Source: CAVOAK01 sp963664465 (GTDB lineage: Bacteria > Pseudomonadota > Alphaproteobacteria > UBA8366 > CAVOAK01). Taken from it: a stretch of DNA of 64,000 nucleotides. Below the pieces are notes generated by a model, which did no database searches, was not told where the DNA came from, and worked only from the letters and a program-made list of their open reading frames with translations. The stretch spans positions 1 to 64,000 of the forward strand of contig CAXXSU010000015.1 of NCBI GenBank assembly GCA_963664465.2, in the 5' to 3' direction. Positions within the stretch are counted from its first letter, which is position 1. Each line of letters starts with the position of its first letter. This document shows, one piece after another, positions 1 to 9,003 of the stretch. Position numbers and translations under genes: made by a program.

Positions 1-435
1 ACCGAGCAGTCGAAGGCATTATGCGATGGCAAGATCGATGCCTACGGTTACACCGTTGGCGTTCCCAACGCGGGCGTCTCTGTAGCCACCGACGGCTGCG
101 GTGCGAAGATCGTCAACCTCAACAGCGGCGTCGAGAAGAAGTTGGTCAACGACAATGCTTACTATGCTTTCGCGAACATCCCGAAGGGCACCTATAAGAC
201 CACCTCGGCCGACGTCACCACGTTCGGCGTGATGGCCACGTTTGTGACCAGCGCCGATGTGCCCGACGATGTTGTTTATGAGGTTACCCGGGCCGTGTTT
301 GAGAACCTGGACGATTTCAGGAAATTACATCCGGCATTCGCGAACCTTGATCCGAAGAAGATGGTTAAGGACGCGCTGTCTGCGCCGTTGCATCCCGGTG
401 CTGCCAAGTACTACAAAGAAAAAGGCTTGATGTAG
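1..435 (+). CDS. TAXI-family TRAP transporter solute-binding protein, C-terminal part
   Basis: The reading frame is open from the first base, so only about the last 144 residues of a periplasmic binding protein are present. The visible part (start of a TEQSKALCDGKIDAYGYTVG run, then GVSVATDGCGAKIVNL, later PLHPGAAKYYKEKGL) has the character of TAXI (TRAP-associated extracytoplasmic immunogenic) proteins; the PLHPGAAKYYKE ending is typical. It would deliver a small carboxylated solute to the fused TRAP permease encoded 90 bases downstream on the same strand. Family assignment is from pattern recognition; the substrate cannot be told. A strong hairpin follows the stop codon. Confidence 0.8.
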   Translation, partial: TEQSKALCDGKIDAYGYTVGVPNAGVSVATDGCGAKIVNLNSGVEKKLVNDNAYYAFANIPKGTYKTTSADVTTFGVMATFVTSADVPDDVVYEVTRAVFENLDDFRKLHPAFANLDPKKMVKDALSAPLHPGAAKYYKEKGLM

Positions 436-448
436 CGTCAACACCGTA

Positions 449-485
449 TGTGCCGGCACCCGCGAGGGTGCCGGCACATTCTTTT
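449..485 (+). terminator. Strong hairpin with short T run between TRAP genes
   Basis: A perfect 13-bp stem (449-461 with 466-478) closes a GCGA tetraloop and is followed by ATTCTTTT. It lies between the binding-protein and permease genes. It is probably a partial terminator or mRNA stabiliser that keeps the binding protein more abundant than the permease, a common arrangement in importer operons. The role is inferred; the stem is seen directly. Confidence 0.65.
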
Positions 486-524
486 GCCCAAATTATCGGC
501 TGGACATAAAGCCGGGAGGCCACG

Positions 525-3221
525 GTGGCAGAGGAAACACCAGCCGCGAAGTCAGACGAAGAACTCCAGCAAGAACTGGCGGATATCGAGTATACCGGCC
601 GCAAAATGGGCCCGGCGTTGGCAGGTGTTGTCGCTACCATCGCCTTCGTTTGGTCACTGTTCCAGTTATGGATTGCGTCGCCCCTGCCGGGGGCGCTGTT
701 TCTGATCGACGTTGAGAAGCGGGGCATCCACCTCGCATTTGCCCTCGTCCTATGCTTCCTGATGTTCCCGCTGTCGCGGCGTCTGGCGTCGCGGCGCATT
801 GGCGTGTTCGACATTGCATTGGCTCTTCTCGCCTGCGGTTGCGCATTGTACTTGTGGGGCGCTTACGGCGGTCTTGTTGCGCGCCAAGGTATCTTGTGGC
901 GGCCCGTGGTGTTCGGGTTCCAGGTGCCGTTTGAGTTGATCCTTGGCGGCCTCGGCATTCTCGTGCTGCTTGAGGCGACCCGGCGCAGCATCGGCCTGCC
1001 GCTGGTAATGGTCGCGACGACGTTTCTGGTCTATTCGGTGGCCGGCCCTGAAGTCGGGTACGTGATTACCGGTCTCGGGATCCTTTTCCTTACCATCGGC
1101 GCCAACGCAGCGTTCCGCGGGCGCCTTTATTTGGCTGTGCCCCTTTTGGTGGTCGGTGCGTTCTTCTTGGTATATGCGCTCGTCGGCGAAACGGCCCAGG
1201 ACATCCTCGCCCATAAGGGAGTGTCGTTCACCCGCCTCATCGGCTACCAGTGGCTCGGCGGCGAGGCCATTTTCGGCATCCCGCTTGATGTCTCGGTCAG
1301 CTTTGTGTTCCTGTTCGTGCTGTTTGGCGCGCTCTTGGACAAGGCTGGCGCGGGCAAATACTTTCTCGATCTGGCCTTCGCCATGGTCGGGAAATATCGT
1401 GGCGGTCCCGCCAAGGCGGCGATCCTGGCGTCAGGAATGACCGGCGCCATTTCAGGCTCGTCGATCGCAAATGTGGTGACGACAGGCACTTTTACGATCC
1501 CGGTAATGAAACGGACCGGACTGCCCGCAGTGAAGGCAGGCGCCATTGAAGTTGCGGCGTCCACCAATGGCCAGCTCATGCCGCCCATCATGGGCGCAGC
1601 GGCCTTTATCATCGCCGAGTTCATCGGCCTTTCGTACTTCGAGGTCGTTGTCGCAGCGATCATTCCAGCGCTGACCAGTTATATGGCGCTTCTCTATATC
1701 TCACATCTGGAGGCACTGAAACTTGGGTTGAAGGGCCTGCCAAAAGCTGAAATTCCGCACTTCCTGTCGACACTGATCAGCGGCATCCACTACCTGATCC
1801 CCATCATCGTGCTGATCTATCTGCTGATGATCGAACGCTGGAGCGCCTCTAGCGCCATATTTTATTCGATCATCTGGATGATGCTGATCATTCTCGGCGC
1901 GCGCGTCATGCCCGAGCGATTTCCGCGTTCAATTCTGTCGGTGCCATTGGCAATTCCCGTGCTTGTCAGCACGCTGCTGCGCTGGGGCTTGGGGTTTAAT
2001 GCGCTTGATTCAACTGTCTGGGGCCTCTTGGTTGCTTGCCTGGTCGTCGCCGGCATGGCGGCGGTTGCGCTATCCCAGGATAGGGCCAAGGCCAGCGGCG
2101 CGCTCATATCCGGGTTCATGGAGATCGGCTCCGGCATGGTCGCCGGCGCCCGTAACATGATTACCATTGGCGTTGCCGTTGCTGCCGCCGGCATTATTGT
2201 CGGTTCGGTGTCATCGACGGGCCTCAACAACGCCTTGGTCGGCGTGGTCGAAGCCATTTCCGGGGGCAACGTTTACATCCTGCTGATCATGACGGCGGTG
2301 CTGTGCATCGTTCTCGGCATGGGCCTGCCGACCACGGCCAACTACATCGTCGTCGCCTCGTTGCTGGCGGGGGTCGTAGTCGAGTTGGGAGCCGCCTCCG
2401 GCCTGGTGCTGCCGCTGATCGCGGTGCATCTGTTCGTCTTCTACTTCGGACTGATGGCTGATTCCACGCCACCGGTCTGCCTGGCGGCGTTTGCAGCCTC
2501 GGCAATATCCCGTGCCGACCCGCTGCAGACTGGCGTGCAATCGTTCCTCTACGACATTCGCACCGCTGTGCTGCCTTTCATCTTCATCTTCAACACCGAA
2601 CTCTTGCTGATCGGTGTCACCAGTTTCTGGCACGGCCTCACGGTGTTCATGGTTTCGGTGATCGCTTTGTTCTGTTTCAGCTCGGTCACCCAGGGTTGGT
2701 ATATCGTCAAGGTCAAGTGGTATGAGGGAATCCTGCTTCTGCTTGTAATGGTTGCTCTGTTCCGCCCTGCCTTGGTGATGGACCAGTTCTTCCCGGAATT
2801 CCGTGATATCGCGCTTGAGAGGTTCGTGAGCGGGGAGGACGGGGCCAAACCTGGATTCACGATCCGGCTCCATATTACCCGCGGCTCCGATTACGGCGAC
2901 CGCCTCAAGCTTTACCGCATTGCCACGCCCGATTTACAGACCAACGACATTTTCGAACGCTATGGCTTGGCGCTCGCGCCGGCCGAAACCGAACGACGGA
3001 AGGGCAACTACGAGGTCACTGAGTTGCTGCCGCTCAGTCTAGCCGACCAAATCGGCGTTGAAGCGGGCGACTTCGTCACGTCCGTCGATGTTGAAGAAGT
3101 CGGGCAGCCGGCGAAGGAGTTAGTCTATCCCTTCGCGCTCCTGCTTCTGGGATTGGTGACACTTGGTCAACTCCACCGGCGACGGCGCGATCAGTTGGCC
3201 GGCGGGACCGAAACGGCGTAG
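525..3221 (+). CDS. TRAP transporter fused permease (DctQM type)
   Basis: Inner-membrane permease of 898 residues that imports a solute using an ion gradient. The length and many hydrophobic segments fit the fused form in which the small (4-TM) and large (12-TM) TRAP subunits are joined. The conserved block with GSSIANVVTTGTFTIPVMK and STNGQLMPPIMGAAAF (about residues 310-360) is typical of the large subunit, and a second repeat holds GMGLPTTANYIVVASL. The last 150 residues form a soluble region with a PDZ-like stretch (TELLPLSLADQIGVEAGDFV) followed by a final TM, as in DUF3394-type tails. The GTG start at 525 has GGGAGG seven bases upstream. It works with the preceding TAXI protein and probably with the UspA gene after it. 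Confidence 0.92.
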   Translation: MAEETPAAKSDEELQQELADIEYTGRKMGPALAGVVATIAFVWSLFQLWIASPLPGALFLIDVEKRGIHLAFALVLCFLMFPLSRRLASRRIGVFDIALALLACGCALYLWGAYGGLVARQGILWRPVVFGFQVPFELILGGLGILVLLEATRRSIGLPLVMVATTFLVYSVAGPEVGYVITGLGILFLTIGANAAFRGRLYLAVPLLVVGAFFLVYALVGETAQDILAHKGVSFTRLIGYQWLGGEAIFGIPLDVSVSFVFLFVLFGALLDKAGAGKYFLDLAFAMVGKYRGGPAKAAILASGMTGAISGSSIANVVTTGTFTIPVMKRTGLPAVKAGAIEVAASTNGQLMPPIMGAAAFIIAEFIGLSYFEVVVAAIIPALTSYMALLYISHLEALKLGLKGLPKAEIPHFLSTLISGIHYLIPIIVLIYLLMIERWSASSAIFYSIIWMMLIILGARVMPERFPRSILSVPLAIPVLVSTLLRWGLGFNALDSTVWGLLVACLVVAGMAAVALSQDRAKASGALISGFMEIGSGMVAGARNMITIGVAVAAAGIIVGSVSSTGLNNALVGVVEAISGGNVYILLIMTAVLCIVLGMGLPTTANYIVVASLLAGVVVELGAASGLVLPLIAVHLFVFYFGLMADSTPPVCLAAFAASAISRADPLQTGVQSFLYDIRTAVLPFIFIFNTELLLIGVTSFWHGLTVFMVSVIALFCFSSVTQGWYIVKVKWYEGILLLLVMVALFRPALVMDQFFPEFRDIALERFVSGEDGAKPGFTIRLHITRGSDYGDRLKLYRIATPDLQTNDIFERYGLALAPAETERRKGNYEVTELLPLSLADQIGVEAGDFVTSVDVEEVGQPAKELVYPFALLLLGLVTLGQLHRRRRDQLAGGTETA

Positions 3222-3235
3222 GAGAGGTACGCCAG

Positions 3236-3664
3236 ATGTACCAGAACATTCTTCTCACGATCGATCCCTCCGAGGAGAGCTCCTGGAAGAAAGCCCTTCC
3301 GACTGCGGTCGAACTCTGCAAGTCGTCCGGCGCCAAATTGTACATAATGGCCGTGGTGCCCGACTTCGGCGTGGGCGCGGTCAGTGCCTATTTTCCCGAC
3401 GGCTACCAGGACGAGGTTATCGCCAAGACGAAGACCGAGCTCGAGGCGCTGGCAGCGAAGGCCGTGCCCAGCGACGTCAGCGCGAATGCAATCGTCATCT
3501 GCGGCACGATCTACGAAGAAATTCTCAATTCCGTGAAGGCGATCCGACCGGATTTGGTGGTCATGGCCTCGCATCGGCCGGAATTGAAGGATTATCTACT
3601 CGGACCCAACGCTGCTCGCGTGGTCCGCCACGCCTCCTGCTCTGTGCTCGTCGTGCGCGACTAG
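3236..3664 (+). CDS. Universal stress protein, UspA family
   Basis: A 142-residue single-domain UspA-fold cytoplasmic protein starting 14 bases after the TRAP permease, so almost certainly co-transcribed. It begins with the typical strand MYQNILLTIDPSE and ends with ARVVRHASCSVLVVR. The nucleotide-binding glycine motif usually written G-x2-G-x9-G(S/T) is altered here (SHRPELKDYLLGPNA), so ATP binding is uncertain. There is precedent for a Usp protein tied to a TRAP transporter (TeaD of Halomonas), which suggests a regulatory role for uptake; that link is inference from position. Confidence 0.88.
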   Translation: MYQNILLTIDPSEESSWKKALPTAVELCKSSGAKLYIMAVVPDFGVGAVSAYFPDGYQDEVIAKTKTELEALAAKAVPSDVSANAIVICGTIYEEILNSVKAIRPDLVVMASHRPELKDYLLGPNAARVVRHASCSVLVVRD

Positions 3665-3708
3665 AGCGCACTCTTCCGACTGGACGTTGAAGACCAATCT
3701 CTCTGCGG

Positions 3709-4752
3709 CTATGCCCGTTTGGCAATGAGCCAGCAAAAATAGGCCCCGCCGACGCCTCCGGTGATGATGCCGATCGGTGCCTCCTGGGGTGCGATAATGC
3801 CGCGCGCGATTATGTCGACAACGACCAAGAATAGGGCGCCTGCTATTGCGCAAAGCGGCATTAGCCTCCGGTTGTCGCCGCCGACCCAGAATCTCAGGAT
3901 GTGTGGCACGACCAGGCCGACGAAGCCGATTATTCCGGTTAACGATACCAGCACACTGGTCATCAAGGCCGTCAGGATGAGCACGGTCAGCCGCAGACGG
4001 GCGGTATGGATGCCAAGAGAATAGGCGCTCTCTTCCCCCATCATCAGTGCATTCAAGGCGCGGGCTTTCCAAATCAGCCAGATCGCTCCAACCAGGACCG
4101 CTGCCGTGGGAATCCAAAGGTGTTCCCAGCGTGCGCGGCCGAGCCCGCCCAACATCCAGAACACGACGGAATGCGAGGCCCGTTGATCACCGAGGAAGAT
4201 CAGAAGGTTGGTTCCTGCCATGAGCAGGAAGGATATCGCCACGCCGGCGAGGATCACGCGGTCCGAGCGCGCGGCTCCTTCCCGTCCGAGGACGCCGACA
4301 AGAAGAGTCAGAGACAGGGCGCCGCCGATAAAAGCGGCAATCGGTAAACTGTAGATACCTGCAAACGTACCGAGGTGAGAAATCACCGCGACGGCGCCCA
4401 GCGCCGCACCGGCGGACACGCCCAGAAGGAAGGGGTCTGCCAGCGGATTGCGCGTCGTTGCCTGGAGCGCCGCTCCCGACAAAGCAAGGCCAGCTCCGGT
4501 CAGCGCGGCAAGAAGCACGCGAGGCAGCCGCAATTCCCAAATAATTCGCTCATGCGCTCGAGTCCAGTCTACCGTTACGGCATCCGGTATCACTTTGCTT
4601 AGCGTGACTTTCCAGACCGTCGCAATGTTGATATCGGTCACACCTGAGGCCACGCCGAGGGCCATCGCCGAAACTAAAAGGACAGCGATAATCAGAAAGA
4701 TGGCCAGAACCCCAGAGTCTGGCCGCGCTACGATGGCGGAGTTAGAAGCCAT
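3709..4752 (-). CDS. btuC: FecCD/BtuC-family ABC importer permease, probable cobalamin
   Basis: Inner-membrane permease of 347 residues, the usual length for the ten-helix BtuC/FecCD family. Recognisable blocks are GAALQATTRNPLADPFLLG near residue 95 and GIIGFVGLVVPHILRFWVG near residue 250, plus PIGIITGGVGGAYFCWLI at the end. It is the last gene of a three-gene operon led by a cobalamin riboswitch, so cobalamin (or a corrinoid) is the likely substrate rather than a siderophore. Its start overlaps the end of the binding-protein gene by 11 bases. It converges on the UspA gene with a 44-base gap. Confidence 0.88.
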   Translation of the reverse strand: MASNSAIVARPDSGVLAIFLIIAVLLVSAMALGVASGVTDINIATVWKVTLSKVIPDAVTVDWTRAHERIIWELRLPRVLLAALTGAGLALSGAALQATTRNPLADPFLLGVSAGAALGAVAVISHLGTFAGIYSLPIAAFIGGALSLTLLVGVLGREGAARSDRVILAGVAISFLLMAGTNLLIFLGDQRASHSVVFWMLGGLGRARWEHLWIPTAAVLVGAIWLIWKARALNALMMGEESAYSLGIHTARLRLTVLILTALMTSVLVSLTGIIGFVGLVVPHILRFWVGGDNRRLMPLCAIAGALFLVVVDIIARGIIAPQEAPIGIITGGVGGAYFCWLIAKRA

Positions 4753-5701
4753 TCGAATGATATGCCTTCGCTAGCTTTTCGATGGCCAGGATGTTGGCGG
4801 GGCCCGGTGTGATTTCACCATACTTCAACGGCAGATAACGGCGATGTTTGACGGCGTCGGTTTCCGACATGAGGGGGTGCGCCTCCAGGAAATCGATGAG
4901 ACCCTGGCCGCCATCGCCGTAGTCGAGCAGAATTATGAACTCTGGGTTGCGATCGCCTACCGACTCCCAGCCGACGGTTCCCCAGCTCGTTTCAATGCCT
5001 TGCATGATGTTGACGCCACCGGCAGCCTCGATCAATGCAGTCGGCATCGCAAATCGGCCGGCGGTGAAGGGTTTCTCGTCGCCGGAATCATAAAGAAAGA
5101 CGCGGACCGGCTCCTGTTTGCCTACGGCCGCTGTTATGCCGGCTACCCGTGCCTTCCATTTCTCAATCAACGCTTCCGCCTTTTCCGCAACTCCGAAGAT
5201 CAGAGCAATATTGCGGACGTCGCCGTACAGTGTTTCCAGGGAGACGTCGGGCCTGTTCTTATCGAGATGAATGCAGGATTCTGTCAGGATATAGACCGGA
5301 ATATTGAACGCCGCCAATGAGTCCGGCGTAACCTCGCCACCGGGGTTCATGCCGTAATACCAACCTGCAAAGAAAAAATCGGGATCGGCGGAAAGAAGGT
5401 TTTCAATCGTCGGATTCTTTGCTGCCAACTCTGGAAGATCACCGCGTGCCGCATCGAATTCGGGCGTCGTCTTGTACCAGCCGGTGATGCCAGTGAGGCC
5501 GACCAGATGCGGTTGCAGTTCCAGCGCAAACATAATCTCGGCCATGTTGAGATCGTGCACAACGGCACGCTGGGGCGCCGCTTCGAATGTGATCGGCACG
5601 CCGCAGCTCTCGACGGTGACCGGAAAATCCGAAGCCCGCGAGATATCGCTTAGAGCTGAAATCGAAATGGCACTCGCCAGTACGAGGGATAGACCGCGCA
5701 T
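4742..5701 (-). CDS. btuF: Periplasmic ABC binding protein, probable cobalamin (BtuF-like)
   Basis: A 319-residue class III (Fe/B12) binding protein. An N-terminal signal peptide is visible (hydrophobic LSLVLASAISISAL, cleavage probably near residue 24), followed by PVTVESCGVPITFEAAPQRA and the family-typical IENLLSADPDFFF. It would bind the corrinoid in the periplasm and present it to the BtuC-like permease. The start codon overlaps the stop of the ATPase gene by one base (TAATG), showing translational coupling. The substrate is inferred from the riboswitch at the head of the operon; the protein alone could equally bind iron chelates. Confidence 0.85.
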   Translation of the reverse strand: MRGLSLVLASAISISALSDISRASDFPVTVESCGVPITFEAAPQRAVVHDLNMAEIMFALELQPHLVGLTGITGWYKTTPEFDAARGDLPELAAKNPTIENLLSADPDFFFAGWYYGMNPGGEVTPDSLAAFNIPVYILTESCIHLDKNRPDVSLETLYGDVRNIALIFGVAEKAEALIEKWKARVAGITAAVGKQEPVRVFLYDSGDEKPFTAGRFAMPTALIEAAGGVNIMQGIETSWGTVGWESVGDRNPEFIILLDYGDGGQGLIDFLEAHPLMSETDAVKHRRYLPLKYGEITPGPANILAIEKLAKAYHSNGF

Positions 5702-6501
5702 TAATGGTCCTTTCTTGTGCTTGAGATTGCAGGAAGTGATTCGGTGATGACGCGCAATGTTCCGCGGCGTTTATCGTGGTCAATGGTGGCGGCAACACCA
5801 AACACTTCTCGTATGATTTCAGGCACGAGGACATCTTTAGGGGTGCCCTCTGCAACCAGATGACCATGATGTAATATGGCTAGGCGGTTACAGAAGTGGG
5901 CCGCCAGATCGAAGTCGTGGAGCGAAACCATCACCGTCACGCCGAGGCGCCGTATAAGGGCCAGGACTTCGAGTTTGTGGCGAATGTCGAGGTGGTTGAC
6001 CGGTTCGTCGAGGATGAGAGCTTGGGCGTCTTGGGCCAGGGCGCGGGCGATCAAGGTTCGTCTTTTTTCGCCTCCGGAAAGTGTCGAATAGTCGCGATCG
6101 GAATAGTCCTCAAGCCCGAGCCGCTCAATCGCATTGTCGACGACCGTCCGGCCACCGGGATCGCGACCCAAGAGTGCACTTACGTAAGCCGTGCGACCTG
6201 TCTCAACGATATTGCGGACGGTGAGGTGAAAATCAGGCGGACTCTCTTGCGGAACCGCTGCGACCAGGCGCGCACGTTTTCTGGCCGACAGCCGATTTAT
6301 GTCGGTTCCGTCAATCCTGGCGACGCCTCGAGAGGGGCGCGATGCGCCATAGAACTGGCGCAGCAAGGTTGATTTTCCCGCACCGTTCGGTCCCAAAATT
6401 CCCAAGACTTCGCCCGGCTCGGCTCGCAGGGAGATGTCGTGGATGATTTCTTCCGCCCCGGCCGGTGTGTATGACAACCGCTCGGCTGAAAGCGCGATCA
6501 T
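5701..6501 (-). CDS. btuD: ABC importer ATPase, probable cobalamin (BtuD-like)
   Basis: Cytoplasmic ATPase of 266 residues that powers the importer. Walker A GPNGAGKST, signature LSGGEKRRTLIARAL, Walker B ALILDEP and the switch histidine in VSLHDFDLA are all intact and in order. ATG at 6501 is preferred over GTG at 6510 (three residues longer) because GGGTG lies just upstream of the ATG. The first gene of the operon, it follows a leader of nearly 400 bases carrying a cobalamin riboswitch. A hairpin at 6508-6527 sits right at the start region and may gate translation. Confidence 0.9.
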   Translation of the reverse strand: MIALSAERLSYTPAGAEEIIHDISLRAEPGEVLGILGPNGAGKSTLLRQFYGASRPSRGVARIDGTDINRLSARKRARLVAAVPQESPPDFHLTVRNIVETGRTAYVSALLGRDPGGRTVVDNAIERLGLEDYSDRDYSTLSGGEKRRTLIARALAQDAQALILDEPVNHLDIRHKLEVLALIRRLGVTVMVSLHDFDLAAHFCNRLAILHHGHLVAEGTPKDVLVPEIIREVFGVAATIDHDKRRGTLRVITESLPAISSTRKDH

Positions 6502-6702
6502 GATTCGCACCCGAACACGTGCGGGTGGGCAATGTTGCGCCCGCTACTCAGATGCCCGCGGCCTGGAACAGTCCTATTGGCAGATCGTCGCATGCGTCCA
6601 CTCCCAGCGGAGCAGACGGGGCATCGAATTCGTCGTTCGAATGTGTCGATGGAATTGCATCGAGCCTCCTTCGGAACACCCCGTCCGGTTGACCAGAACA
6701 AT

Positions 6703-6860
6703 GCTTCGGCAGGTTTCCTGGCTCGCGGGTCGGCGCTTCTATCCTCCTTCCCAGGCCATATCGCCTAGTGGTTTGCGGAAGAAGCTACCCGCTTACAGTT
6801 GCGGGGGCAGCCACGGAATTGGTCCCTGATGGGTACACCACACCGTGTTCCCTCTTAAGT
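6703..6860 (-). promoter_or_regulatory. Cobalamin (AdoCbl-type) riboswitch
   Basis: On the minus strand the conserved B12 box AGCCAGGAAACCTGCC lies at 6708-6723, and upstream are GCAACTGTAAGCGG (about 6791-6804) and a GGGAACACGGTG 5' element (6846-6857). These are the hallmark blocks of cobalamin riboswitches in the right order. It precedes the btuD-btuF-btuC-like operon and should lower expression when cobalamin is plentiful. Boundaries are approximate. No clear terminator is seen between the aptamer and btuD, so translational control is more likely. Confidence 0.93.
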
Positions 6861-6899
6861 TCAGCCGCGCTCTAAATTGGCTGAAACCAAAGCACTTTG

Positions 6900-6929
6900 A
6901 ATATCTGATTTGATTGCACGTTGTGTCAA
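6900..6929 (-). promoter_or_regulatory. Promoter of the riboswitch-btu operon
   Basis: A perfect -35 TTGACA (6929-6924) is followed after 18 bases by GATATT (6905-6900) as -10. Transcription would start near 6893, about 35 bases before the first conserved riboswitch block. Position and match make it the best candidate promoter for the operon. Confidence 0.55.
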
Positions 6930-7042
6930 TACAGTTCTGAGTGGAGGAGCGAGGCGGGCACAATGTCTTGAGTGCCCAGCCGGTCGATGACAGACTGATG
7001 CACGCAAGTGAACAGTGAGTTTCACTGGGGTTCCAGGCGAAA

Positions 7043-8824
7043 ATGACCGACGACAAAAGGCATCACAGGTCGGTGCAAACACTTTCTCCCGAAACGCTAA
7101 CTGCCCAGGCGATGGGGCGGATTGACGAGGTGACGCGGGCGCTCGTTCCCCCCGTGCATTTGTCCACGACCTATGAGCGCGATGCGGACGGCGGTTACCA
7201 ATCGGGTCGCGGCTATACGCGACCTCACAATCCAACCTACGACGAGCCCGAAGAACTCCTTGCGACGCTTGAGCACGGCAGCGATTGCCTTCTACTGGCC
7301 TCCGGCATGGCGGCGGCGACAGCCGTGTTTCAGTCGCTGCTGCCGGGTGATCACGTGGTTGCGTCACGGGTCATGTACTGGGCACTGCGGACGTGGTTGA
7401 TCGATTTCGCAATGTCCTGGGGTCTTAATGTGGAATTCGTGGACACGGGCAGCGCAGATGCGCTTGCCGCGGCGATGCGGCCCGGAGAGACACAGCTGGT
7501 CTGGCTTGAGACTCCAGCAAATCCAACTTGGGATATCACCGATATCGCGGCGGCCGCGGAGATCGCTCACACCGCTCGTGCCCGCCTCGCGGTTGACAGT
7601 ACAGTGGCGACGCCCGTGCTAACGCGCCCGCTTGAGCTGGGCGCCGACCTAGTGGTTCATTCGGCCAGCAAGTATTTGAATGGCCATAGCGACGTGCTGG
7701 CCGGTGCGGTCGTGTGTTCGAAGCAGGATTCCTTTTGGCAGCGAATCCGCGCCTGGCGACGCGACGCGGGCGCCGTATTGGGTCCGTTCGAGGCGTGGTT
7801 GCTGCTACGGGGAATGCGCACGTTGTTCGTACGGGTTAAGCAGTGTTCTGAAAGCGCGCTTACCATCGCACGTCATTTTGACGGGCATCCTCGACTTTCC
7901 GCGGTCCTATACCCTGGTCTGCCGGCGCATCCCGGGCACGCAGTTGCGGCGCGCCAAATGACCGGGGGCTTCGGGGGCATGCTGTCGATTCGCCATAAGG
8001 CCGGCGAATCCGCAGCGGTCGCCACCGCGGCCCGGGTCGCTGTTTTCAAGCGGGCAACGTCACTTGGGGGTGTCGAGAGCTTGATCGAACACCGTGCGAG
8101 TATCGAGGGACCCTCGACCCCCGTTCCCGCCGACCTTTTACGCCTCTCCATCGGCCTCGAGAATCCCAGAGATCTGATTGCCGACTTAGAGCAAGCACTC
8201 GATCACGCCGTCGGGATCGGGCCTAAACCTGCCGCAAAGAACTCTCCGCAGGAGCTCGGTCTCGAAGTGGCAGGCGAGCTGAACGATAAAATAGTGGTCC
8301 GGATCAAAGAGCTGTTGGAAACGAAGATTAGTCCGCTTTTAGCCGATAGAGGTGGTGATCTTATCTTTCAAGATTTTACCGAAAGCATCGTCAAGCTCCG
8401 GATCGTCGGATCGCCCGGAGCTTCGGTTCCGATCAGGGCTAGCATCGCGAACATGATCCGTCATTACGTGCCCGAAGTTGTAGATGTCGAAATCGTCGCT
8501 GCACCTGCGGACGCCGACGGCGCTCGACGGAGTAAACGCGGCGGGTCGCTCTCTGACCGTGTGCAAGTCGTTCTCGACGAACAGATTAACCCCGCCGTAA
8601 GCGATCACGGCGGTTTCATCAAGTTGGTGGAGGTGAAAGACGATACCGCTTACATCCAATTCGAGGGCCGTTGCCAGGGATGCGCCATGGCGCATGTGAC
8701 GCTGAGGCAAGGCGTCGAGCTGATGCTCAAGGAACAAGTCCCCGAGATTGTTGCGATCGTCGACACGACCAACCACACCGATGGTACCGATCCCTATTTT
8801 CAAACCAAAAAAGGCCCCGCGTAG
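7043..8824 (+). CDS. Cys/Met metabolism PLP enzyme fused to two NifU (NFU) domains
   Basis: A 593-residue fusion. Residues 10-385 are a trans-sulfuration-family PLP enzyme (cystathionine gamma-synthase/beta-lyase type): GYTRPHNPTYDEPEELLATLEHG, LASGMAAATAV, Asp185 in VDSTVATPV and the PLP lysine Lys210 in HSASKYLNGHSDVLAG. Residues 412-490 resemble an NFU domain whose Cys-x-x-Cys is replaced (GSPGASVPIR). Residues 503-575 are a second NFU domain with the motif intact (GRCQGCAMAHVTLRQGVE, Cys544 and Cys547). NFU domains carry Fe-S clusters, so the fusion couples sulfur amino-acid chemistry to cluster or persulfide handling. The exact reaction is unknown; the usual YGG of the substrate loop reads YWA here. 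It is divergent from the riboswitch operon. Confidence 0.9.
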   Translation: MTDDKRHHRSVQTLSPETLTAQAMGRIDEVTRALVPPVHLSTTYERDADGGYQSGRGYTRPHNPTYDEPEELLATLEHGSDCLLLASGMAAATAVFQSLLPGDHVVASRVMYWALRTWLIDFAMSWGLNVEFVDTGSADALAAAMRPGETQLVWLETPANPTWDITDIAAAAEIAHTARARLAVDSTVATPVLTRPLELGADLVVHSASKYLNGHSDVLAGAVVCSKQDSFWQRIRAWRRDAGAVLGPFEAWLLLRGMRTLFVRVKQCSESALTIARHFDGHPRLSAVLYPGLPAHPGHAVAARQMTGGFGGMLSIRHKAGESAAVATAARVAVFKRATSLGGVESLIEHRASIEGPSTPVPADLLRLSIGLENPRDLIADLEQALDHAVGIGPKPAAKNSPQELGLEVAGELNDKIVVRIKELLETKISPLLADRGGDLIFQDFTESIVKLRIVGSPGASVPIRASIANMIRHYVPEVVDVEIVAAPADADGARRSKRGGSLSDRVQVVLDEQINPAVSDHGGFIKLVEVKDDTAYIQFEGRCQGCAMAHVTLRQGVELMLKEQVPEIVAIVDTTNHTDGTDPYFQTKKGPA

Positions 8825-8934
8825 GTTAACTCCGATCGCCCGGTTGAAAGCGCGGGTCAGTCGCGCTCAGCAGTCATGATCTGTTTGTGCAAACCGCCGA
8901 GGGCACACCCGACCGGCAATCTGACCGGTTGACC

Positions 8935-8965
8935 GGCGATCTGCCGCTAGCGGCAGCAGATCGCC
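8935..8965. repeat. Bulged inverted repeat upstream of the 9004 gene
   Basis: GGCGATCTGCCGCT pairs with AGCGGCAGCAGATCGCC, leaving a three-base bulge. It lies 111 bases after the stop of the PLP-NFU gene and before the preferred start of the next gene. No T run follows, so a simple terminator is not supported; it may be an mRNA-stabilising or processing hairpin. Confidence 0.4.
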
Positions 8966-9003
8966 GATTGGCATCTGAGGGCCGGGCGGACTATAAGGCG
9001 CGC

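Noticed and set aside
6690..7042. A SAM riboswitch in front of the PLP-NFU gene
   Set aside because: The only conserved RNA motif blocks read on the minus strand and match the cobalamin class; the plus-strand leader shows no SAM-type core.
8887..9003. The GTG at 8887 as the start of the unknown gene
   Set aside because: The stretch is repetitive, holds an inverted repeat and lacks a ribosome-binding site; ATG at 9004 begins the plausible protein.
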